Source of the DNA: an uncultured Acetatifactor sp.
Lineage (GTDB): Bacteria > Bacillota > Clostridia > Lachnospirales > Lachnospiraceae
Length of the DNA: 48,036 nucleotides
Direction: 5' to 3'
Assembly: GCA_910589655.1 (NCBI GenBank)
Contig: CAJUTJ010000154.1
Location: 1-48,036, forward strand
Both the position numbers and the translations under genes were made by a program. The notes under the pieces were generated by a model, which saw only the letters and a list, made by a program, of their open reading frames with translations, ran no database searches and was not told the DNA's origin. This document shows, in pieces, positions 42,161 through 48,036 of this stretch (position 1 is its first letter; every line of letters starts with the position of its first letter).

Positions 42161-43836
42161 TTTTTAATCCCCCATTGTATTTTATAGGCTACTCGGTTTC
42201 CCGTTATTTCCAGTACATTTGTTTTCTGTATCTTGCCAAATTCATCCGAATACCAACAGATATCATCTTTTGCATGTATCACTAAGTTTTCCCCTTCCAG
42301 CATTTCCAAGTTCATTTCTCGGTCTTGTTCCCTGCTTCTCAACAGTACATTTTTTTCATTCCTTTTCAGAACCTCCACGTCCGGCGCCAAATGTACATAA
42401 GAACGAATCACGGCACCCCCCCTGCAGTCACATTTGTCCTCCACAATGACATGATTCCGGAAAAACCGAAACTTCCGGCTGGCTTTAATGCCGTTCCAAA
42501 AGCGGCACTGCCCGGAAAATACGTTATCTTCCCGTACTGCCTTGATTTTTGATATTCTCTTTGCCACTCTATGCTCTCCCCAGCATTGGCTTTGTTCAAA
42601 TCCGTTTACGGTAAAGCAATTATGAGCCCGGGTGCTTCTGAAATAAGAACGCTTGGACGATTGGTACTGGTATGTGCCGGAATTTACGAGAAAAGGCTCT
42701 CCGTTAACATACAATTCATAGCTCAGACAGTCGCAGTGTCCGTGGCCCGGTATATATGCAGGCCCGATTTTTCCGCAGTCTATGATACAAGCTGCGTCTT
42801 CCGACTCGTATTTATAGTAGCCTGCGTCGGGCAGCTCCTTTATGTCCTCCCGAACCGTATACGTTTCCGGCAGAATCCTCCGCACTGCGGCTTCCAACGC
42901 GGGAACCGGCTTCGCCACATTATTTCCCGCATCGTTAAACAGAGGAACGCGGCGGATTCTTCCCTCAAAGGAAAGGGTACAGCCAAGCATTTTCCCCAGC
43001 ACCGCAGCGTAAGACTTTACCTTGTCCCCATATCCTTGAACCTGTTTCAACGCCGCCAGAACGCGCAGAATATCTTCCATAATAATCTTGTGATACATAA
43101 AACTGCGTTCATAATGCATACCGTCTTCCGGAATCTGTTCCCGAATCTGCCCGTCAAAGTTCTTGAGATACTTTTCCAGATTCTTTCTGTCATCAAACAA
43201 AACGGCGGCAATGATCATTGTTTTTAAATTTTCAAAATAGTGATTCCCCAGCAGGTGCTTTTCCTGATTTGCTTGCAAATGCTTATATTGGCAGTACATG
43301 CTTTTCTCTATTTTCTCCCGGAAAGCGCCGTCGCCGGATAGCCTTTCCTCTAACAGTTCCATGGTAATCAGCCAATTGGGCAAACGTTCCGAAATGGTAT
43401 ACGCATTCCATGCGTCCCCACCCTCTTTTTCAAAGCATTTGATCCAGCCCAGCACAATCTCCCTGACCTTCCGGTAATAAGCCTCGTCCTTGGAAACCCG
43501 CCAGCGCACCGCCAAGGGAATCAGATATTCCATATAATGAAGATTAAACAGCCATAAATGAGTGGTTTTCCCCGATACCGACCAATTCGTAAAGTCCGCT
43601 TTATGTCTTTCGTTTAAGAGTAAAAGCTCGTCTTTCAACAAGGCTTCACAGTCGAATCTGCTTAAATAAGCTTCATCCAGATCCAGCTCCGGAATAAACA
43701 CGCTTACAGGCGCCTTTGCCGTCTCATACCTGACAGTTCTCTTTACCGGCAGAAATCGGTGAAACGCTCTGCAGCATAATTGGGAGGGCTTTAAATATTT
43801 AATTGTATTGGCATATAACGAAATTTTTCTTAACAC
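42154..43836 (-). CDS. heparinase II/III-like (alginate lyase fold) protein
   Basis: 560 aa from GTG 43836 (GGGAG upstream; an ATG at 43848 is in frame). N-terminal alpha/alpha toroid (about 60-320, 'LLGNHYFENLKTMIIAAV' with conserved N-H), then a beta-sheet domain with 'GHGHCDCLSYELYVNGEPFL' features and 'NSGTYQY', the family's catalytic His/Tyr region. No signal peptide is visible, as usual for the versions encoded with WbuB-like GT4, WecB, WecC and the two-domain oxidoreductase. Function in biosynthesis is unclear: a lyase for editing, or an epimerase-like activity on uronic acids. It has a G7 run at 42416-42422. Confidence 0.8.
   Translation of the reverse strand: MLRKISLYANTIKYLKPSQLCCRAFHRFLPVKRTVRYETAKAPVSVFIPELDLDEAYLSRFDCEALLKDELLLLNERHKADFTNWSVSGKTTHLWLFNLHYMEYLIPLAVRWRVSKDEAYYRKVREIVLGWIKCFEKEGGDAWNAYTISERLPNWLITMELLEERLSGDGAFREKIEKSMYCQYKHLQANQEKHLLGNHYFENLKTMIIAAVLFDDRKNLEKYLKNFDGQIREQIPEDGMHYERSFMYHKIIMEDILRVLAALKQVQGYGDKVKSYAAVLGKMLGCTLSFEGRIRRVPLFNDAGNNVAKPVPALEAAVRRILPETYTVREDIKELPDAGYYKYESEDAACIIDCGKIGPAYIPGHGHCDCLSYELYVNGEPFLVNSGTYQYQSSKRSYFRSTRAHNCFTVNGFEQSQCWGEHRVAKRISKIKAVREDNVFSGQCRFWNGIKASRKFRFFRNHVIVEDKCDCRGGAVIRSYVHLAPDVEVLKRNEKNVLLRSREQDREMNLEMLEGENLVIHAKDDICWYSDEFGKIQKTNVLEITGNRVAYKIQWGIKKW
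42416..42422 (-). repeat. G7 homopolymer in heparinase-like gene (in frame)
   Basis: Coding TGC AGG GGG GGT GCC. Shorter than the six main tracts and possibly below the length needed for frequent slippage. Confidence 0.6.
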
Positions 43837-43880
43837 CCTGACTCCCATACCGCCCGCTGTGACGGGCTTTCCTTTAAGAC
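43834..43880 (-). promoter_or_regulatory. family A hairpin/initiation element before the heparinase-like gene
   Basis: Minus strand: TTTACAGTCTTAA (C-terminus and stop of the GT4), AGGAAA, stem GCCCG-TCACAG-CGGGC (43852-43867), GTATGGGAGTCAGG, GTG. A diverged relative of the elements at 39731-39789 and 25052-25108; the 3' part of the previous gene forms its first segment. Confidence 0.55.
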
Positions 43881-45169
43881 TGTAAAGTACTTTTTTCCAC
43901 CGAAGCTATCACTTTTTCCAGCTTGTCCGTCAGCTTCTCGAAATCAAATTCCTGTGCCGCTTCCTGTGCGCGCATTCCCATTTCCTTGTATTCCGTTTCC
44001 GGCATATTTTTTATCATTAAAATTTTGTCCGCAAGGCAATCCGCCGTACATTTTTCCAAGGTCACTCCGCAAGAGTATCTCTCCAATATGTCGTATCCCA
44101 TTTTCACGGTGGAGATAATGGGCTTGCCGGAAGCCAGATATTCGAACATCTTGTTAGAACTGTTGCCACGTTTCCAGTTATATAAATCCTGTGCGTAATT
44201 TAACAAGTTTACCGATGATCTGCTCAAAATGTATGGAATGTACTGCCGGTTTACATATCCCTTAAATTTCACATTGCCAAGTCCCTTATCCCTGACAAGC
44301 TTCTCCATCTCCGCCCGCATCACGCCTTCTCCGAATATAAGGAAATCGATATCCTTCTCGTCCCGCAGAATTATGGCAGCATTGATTATATTTTCGATAT
44401 TGTTGACCTTGCGCAGCGTACCCGTATAGACTACATGGAATTTTGCCGCTTCCAGATCCGGATCCTCCAATACCTCTTCCTCAATCTGCTGCCGGTAACG
44501 TTTATAGTCAATTCCGTTATTGATATAGCAGCATTTGTCAATGTCGATTTTTCCGCCCTGCTCCTGAAGCCAGCCTTGTTCCCTCAGATAGTCCGTATCA
44601 CCCTCTTTGGTGAAAATCATGGCATCCGCATTGCGGTAAATCCAATATTCACCGCCTTTCAAAACTTTTCCGATCAGACTGTCTTCCTTAGCCTTTCCCA
44701 CGTTGAAAATTGCCTCCGGCCATAAGTCACGAACCTCACAGATACAAGGTACTTTGATTTTCTTGGCAATCTGCACTCCGGCCGCCATCGTAAGGGGATG
44801 TACACTGGAAGCCAATATCAAATCCGGTTTCCCCAGCTTATCTATCACTGCTTTATAGATGCGAAAAAGATTGCGATAAAAAGAATACCAGTTTTTAATG
44901 CGGTCCATGCCGTTTCCCTCGTAGGGCGTGGTCCGAACAAATACAAATGGGATTCCGTCTACATCAGCAATCTCATACTTATCTTCCAGTTCTCTTGTTT
45001 CTCCGGTAAAATGATTAATATTCGCACAGAAGACAACCGGCTTATATCCTCTTTCCTGCAGCTTTGATGCAAACCAGTAATGTCGTCCGGCTCTGTCGGA
45101 AAACATTCTGGTTGCATCATGATTCCATATCCAAATTTTTTGCATTTGTTTTGTCTCTCTTTTATTCAT
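43874..45169 (-). CDS. family 4 glycosyltransferase, WbuB-like
   Basis: 431 aa. N-lobe 'WIWNHDATRMFSDRAGRHYWF' (about 13-33) and 'CEVRDLWPEAIFNVGKAKEDS', both typical of WbuB-type (amino-sugar) transferases; C-lobe 'VYTGTLRKVNNIENII' and 'MFEYLASGKPII' with the E-x7-E motif region. Takes part in repeat-unit assembly at the inner membrane face. Start ATG 45169 overlaps the sugar transferase stop by 8 nt; ATG at 45145 is an alternative. Confidence 0.85.
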   Translation of the reverse strand: MNKRETKQMQKIWIWNHDATRMFSDRAGRHYWFASKLQERGYKPVVFCANINHFTGETRELEDKYEIADVDGIPFVFVRTTPYEGNGMDRIKNWYSFYRNLFRIYKAVIDKLGKPDLILASSVHPLTMAAGVQIAKKIKVPCICEVRDLWPEAIFNVGKAKEDSLIGKVLKGGEYWIYRNADAMIFTKEGDTDYLREQGWLQEQGGKIDIDKCCYINNGIDYKRYRQQIEEEVLEDPDLEAAKFHVVYTGTLRKVNNIENIINAAIILRDEKDIDFLIFGEGVMRAEMEKLVRDKGLGNVKFKGYVNRQYIPYILSRSSVNLLNYAQDLYNWKRGNSSNKMFEYLASGKPIISTVKMGYDILERYSCGVTLEKCTADCLADKILMIKNMPETEYKEMGMRAQEAAQEFDFEKLTDKLEKVIASVEKSTLQS

Positions 45170-46538
45170 TTTCTCTCAATTCCTGTATCTGCAGCGCCGT
45201 AAATCCTTCCGTGCTCTCCTTCTTAAACAGTATCTTTACCGTTTCAAAGATAATCTGGATATCCATGATAACCGAATAATTCACTATATACAGAAGATCC
45301 ATCTTCAGCTTGTCATAGGCCGTTGTATTATAACGTCCGTACACCTGCGCATACCCCGTCAAACCGCCTTTCATTTTCAAACGGTAAGAAAATTCCGGTA
45401 TCTCCTTGCAATACTTTTCGATATGCTCGGTTCGTTCCGGTCTCGGCCCCACAAAGCTCATTTCACCTTTTAAAATATTGATCAGCTGCGGCAGCTCATC
45501 GACTCTGGTCTTCCGGATAATTTTACCGACCTTTGTGATTCTGTCGTCATCCTCCGTAGCCGGTCTGATTTTTCCGTCCTTTTCCGCATCAACGATCATG
45601 CTCCTGAACTTATAAATGGTAAACACTTTCCCGTTTAGCGTACACCTATCCTGCTTATAAAAGACCGGGCCGCCGTCATTACACTTAATGCAGACTGCCG
45701 TCAACAGCATAATGGGAGAAGTCAGGATAATCCCCAGACCTGAAATAACCAAATCCATACATCTCTTAATCAAACGCTGTTCAAAGTTTAATCCGATATT
45801 TTTGCATAACAATAAAGGAGAATCAAAAAGGTTAATCACTTCCGTCCCCTTAACGATAATGTCAGATATTTTGGGAGTAAAATACACCCGGATGGAATTG
45901 TCAAAACAGTATTTTAATATCTTGTTCTTATAGGCAGAGGGGATATCGTTTAATAAAATCGTATCGTACTTAGCCATCATATCCAGCAGCTTTTCCCACG
46001 GCTCATACACGGATATTTCTTCGGAAATCTGGTACTTGTCATCTCTGTCTCTGATTTTTTGGCTTAGATAATTTTCATAGTCGCCGTTGATCTGTAATAC
46101 TTTATACGCTGGGAAAAGCTTTACGTATATATTAATGAAGAGACTCGAAGCCAACAGGCAGCATACGGAATTCACAGCCATCAAGAGAATCATCCAACAT
46201 GCGATGTTCCATAGATAATCTATTGTGCCGATCATCAAAATCACTTGAATGTATGTCAGTATATTAATGCAGATCACTGCCAGTATTTGAGACAGCACAA
46301 GATTTACAAGCTTCTGATATCCAAGCTTGAATCCTCCCCAAAGCTGCATAAATACAAAAATAAACAGCACATAAGAAAATATAATCAGCAAATTTCCTTT
46401 TCCCAAAAACTGTCTGTCCATCAGTCCATTGAGCTTCCCGTCCCACAATAGGCAGAACGGTATCGTCATCAATGCCACAATGATCAGATTTGCAAATCTT
46501 CTGTATATTTTCTTATATGCTTCGAATGGATTCTTCAT
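45162..46538 (-). CDS. polyprenyl-phosphate sugar-1-phosphate transferase (initiating enzyme)
   Basis: 458 aa from the ATG at 46538, which overlaps the upstream stop as ATGA; the open frame runs to 46571. Five N-terminal helices and a degenerate Rossmann-like domain (about 160-260), then a re-entrant helix and catalytic domain: 'KRCMDLVISGLGIILTSPIML' features, 'YKFRSM', 'DELPQLINILKGEMSFVGPRPE' and 'GLTGYAQVYGRY'. This is the long WbaP/EpsL-type phosphoglycosyltransferase that starts the repeat unit on undecaprenyl phosphate. Sugar specificity is not clear. Only enzyme of this class in the window, so both Wzx/Wzy sets may rely on it. Confidence 0.9.
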   Translation of the reverse strand: MKNPFEAYKKIYRRFANLIIVALMTIPFCLLWDGKLNGLMDRQFLGKGNLLIIFSYVLFIFVFMQLWGGFKLGYQKLVNLVLSQILAVICINILTYIQVILMIGTIDYLWNIACWMILLMAVNSVCCLLASSLFINIYVKLFPAYKVLQINGDYENYLSQKIRDRDDKYQISEEISVYEPWEKLLDMMAKYDTILLNDIPSAYKNKILKYCFDNSIRVYFTPKISDIIVKGTEVINLFDSPLLLCKNIGLNFEQRLIKRCMDLVISGLGIILTSPIMLLTAVCIKCNDGGPVFYKQDRCTLNGKVFTIYKFRSMIVDAEKDGKIRPATEDDDRITKVGKIIRKTRVDELPQLINILKGEMSFVGPRPERTEHIEKYCKEIPEFSYRLKMKGGLTGYAQVYGRYNTTAYDKLKMDLLYIVNYSVIMDIQIIFETVKILFKKESTEGFTALQIQELRENE

Positions 46539-47935
46539 TGGTAAGCCCCATTTCCATAACATCTGAAACATTTTGCATAAATGCCTAACACATCCAGCAC
46601 ATGTCTTTTAAAGTCAAAATTTATATCACTGCTGCAGATCGCCTCACTCATTCCGGCCAGTATACTGCGGTCATCATAAATTTCCTTCAAGGCCTTCGAC
46701 AGTCCGTCGTTTTCCAGTGGAAATACGCCGCCGGTTCCCCGATGTTCATACAGTAGCTGCTTAGCTCCCACATGTTCTGAGAGAAGCACCGGAACACCAT
46801 AGCTTAGCGCTTCCAATACTACCAGACCGAACGTTTCCTTCCATACGCTTGGAACCACTAACAGATCCATACTTCTGTACACCTTCTCCTGCTGCCCGCC
46901 GGAAAAGGGAACGTGGTTCTTTTGATATGGACGCTTTTCCGTTTCGTCCACCAAGTAAGTATTTAATTGGAAATTTGTCCTGCCGCCCGCATACAGCATA
47001 TCTAATTGTTTCAATAAATAGGGATATCCTTTTTTCAAATCGGATGTTCCCAAATATCCTATCCTCAGCTTTGAAGCGGGTAAAAGCTTCTCACGGCTGT
47101 CGGTAATGCCGGCTTTTGTAATGCTCAGCACTTCCCCCGGAAGAGTTCCCAGATGGGTTTCATAAATCTCTTTGCTTTGCAGACTGTTAAAGTGATAGTA
47201 ATCAATCAAATCGAAGATTTCTTGATAATACTGTTGCAGCTTTAGAAATCCTTGGACTTTGGATCCTTGTTCATCTCTCGAATCCGCCGACGAAGTTTTG
47301 CCGGATACGGGAAACCGATACATAAGCTTTCTCACCCAACCGGCAGGCTCACTATGAACCGCTTTCATCAGTAACGGCATGTGGCAATACCAGCGGTATA
47401 AAGCCGACTGCCGGAAACGCAGCTTGTCCAAGCCGTAAGCATGTCGGCAGCATTCATTACAGCTGCCCCAGTCTCTTACCATGCACGGCTTACCCTGTCG
47501 AAGTAAATCAATTTTAGGGCACAAACCATAATAATCATGAGAGGTATATATAATAGGAATTTTTAATTCCTTAGCTGCCAAAAGGAGTTCTTTCTGCAGT
47601 CCCAGCATACTATGCAGGTGTATTACCTGAACCTGCAGCTCCTCCAGTAACCGCTTATATTTCAAAAGAGGCGCCGCCCGCATGAAGCCGTCGGGTTCCG
47701 CAACACCATATTCGTTTGCAATATAGGAAGAGTTCACAACTTCGAAACACTTTTCCCGGCCGCGCCGTACAGGTACAATATCCACTTCGCGAGAGCCTTT
47801 GTTCATTTTCCCCGGCATGAGCAGATACGCGCAATGACCAAGTTTTTGCTGCATATGCACCAGATCCAATACATATGACGGCACTCCCCCCTTGTACACC
47901 GGAGGCAGCCCAAATAGGTAATGTAATACAGTCAA
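46535..47935 (-). CDS. family 4 glycosyltransferase, first gene of the visible operon
   Basis: 466 aa from TTG 47935, which has GAGGGA (47944-47949) eight bases upstream; the open frame back to 47974 runs into the palindrome array and lacks a ribosome site. N-lobe 'LFGLPPVYKGGVPSYVLDL' (8-26); 'YTSHDYYGLCPKIDLL' (130-145) followed by a Cys-rich stretch (139, 151, 159, 162, 163), a pattern shared by a GT4 subgroup with a possible metal site; C-lobe 'GYLGTSDLKKGYPYLL', 'VVPSVWKETFGLVVLEALSYG' features with E-x7-E. Donor and acceptor unknown. Confidence 0.85.
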   Translation of the reverse strand: MTVLHYLFGLPPVYKGGVPSYVLDLVHMQQKLGHCAYLLMPGKMNKGSREVDIVPVRRGREKCFEVVNSSYIANEYGVAEPDGFMRAAPLLKYKRLLEELQVQVIHLHSMLGLQKELLLAAKELKIPIIYTSHDYYGLCPKIDLLRQGKPCMVRDWGSCNECCRHAYGLDKLRFRQSALYRWYCHMPLLMKAVHSEPAGWVRKLMYRFPVSGKTSSADSRDEQGSKVQGFLKLQQYYQEIFDLIDYYHFNSLQSKEIYETHLGTLPGEVLSITKAGITDSREKLLPASKLRIGYLGTSDLKKGYPYLLKQLDMLYAGGRTNFQLNTYLVDETEKRPYQKNHVPFSGGQQEKVYRSMDLLVVPSVWKETFGLVVLEALSYGVPVLLSEHVGAKQLLYEHRGTGGVFPLENDGLSKALKEIYDDRSILAGMSEAICSSDINFDFKRHVLDVLGIYAKCFRCYGNGAYQ

Positions 47936-47962
47936 AGTGCAGTCCCTCGCTAGATGTTGACA

Positions 47963-48036
47963 GATAATCTGCAATTATCCGTTAACATAGGATAATATGC
48001 AGTTATCTGTCAGCAACGGATAATCCCTGATTATCC
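47963..48036 (-). repeat. three 17-bp palindromes at exact 28-bp spacing
   Basis: GATAATCTGCAATTATC (47963-47979), GATAATATGCAGTTATC (47991-48007) and GATAATCCCTGATTATC (48019-48035), plus strand. Each is a dyad and the intervening 11 bp are also related in the first two (CGTTAACATAG, TGTCAGCAACG). The array reaches the window edge and may continue. It is directly upstream of the first gene. Confidence 0.85.
47984..48013 (-). promoter_or_regulatory. possible sigma-A promoter inside the palindrome array
   Basis: CTGACA (48008-48013) and TATGTT (47984-47989) on the minus strand are separated by 18 nt, and the spacer is exactly the middle palindrome. Match to consensus is moderate. If real, a protein bound to the palindromes would control the whole operon. 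Confidence 0.35.

Noticed and set aside
47963..48036. CRISPR array
   Set aside because: Units are 17-bp palindromes with 11-bp gaps that are themselves similar; there are no unique spacers of normal length and no cas gene.

Overview
The window is one strand of a very large surface-polysaccharide locus. Every gene I can support is on the minus strand, so transcription runs from about 48000 down to 1. Genes are packed end to end, with many 4-10 nt overlaps, strong AGGAGG-type ribosome sites, ATG/GTG/TTG starts and moderate G+C. Gene families such as DUF6077-like membrane proteins, an ABC-2 permease with a fused extracytoplasmic domain and long polyprenyl-phosphate sugar transferases point to a Firmicute, most likely a gut Clostridia/Lachnospiraceae-type bacterium. 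That is inference from family content; there is no rRNA or tRNA here.

Layout in transcription order. (1) 47935-43874: start of the operon behind a 28-bp-periodic palindrome array: a GT4 glycosyltransferase, the initiating polyprenyl-phosphate sugar-1-phosphate transferase, and a WbuB-like GT4. (2) 43836-36451: heparinase II/III-like protein, WecC, a membrane O-acyltransferase, WecB and a two-domain oxidoreductase (UDP-ManNAcA supply and tailoring). (3) 36441-33910: WbpG-like amidotransferase with HisH and HisF paralogues, the acetamidino-sugar trio. (4) 33802-23831: Wzy-like polymerase, Wzz-like protein, LbH acetyltransferase, a second Wzy/WaaL-type protein, an SGNH hydrolase, a GT4, an AsnB-type amidotransferase and a Wzx flippase. 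(5) 23834-12685: WbpA, WlbA/WbpB, LpxD-like and WbpD-like acyltransferases, DUF6077 protein, two methyltransferases, GT2, second Wzx and WbpE-like aminotransferase (2,3-diamino-uronic acid pathway). (6) 12657-125: a decayed DUF6077-like gene, then an ABC-transporter polysaccharide module: GT2-GT4 fusion, Wzm-like permease, Wzt-like ATPase with carbohydrate-binding tail, and a WbdD-like methyltransferase/kinase. It ends with an acyltransferase, a GT2 and a truncated DUF2142 gene against what looks like the start of an IS630-type transposase.

The most striking feature is a set of six homopolymeric G (or C) tracts of 8-10 nt inside coding regions of this one locus. In three genes (second polymerase/ligase, SGNH hydrolase, class I methyltransferase) the reading frame is broken exactly at the tract, and removing one base restores a full-length protein. 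In two others (acyltransferase, GT2) the G8 allele is in frame. One more (LpxD-like) would change or lose its C-terminus and its translational coupling to the next gene. This is the layout of contingency loci known from Campylobacter, Helicobacter and Neisseria, here in a Firmicute-type operon: a combinatorial switch for polymerisation, O-acyl status, methylation and side-chain transfer.

A second layer is a set of recurrent intercistronic hairpins in at least three sequence families. Several sit directly upstream of the switchable genes and one family shows different stems with the pairing kept. No intrinsic terminator was seen anywhere in the 48 kb.
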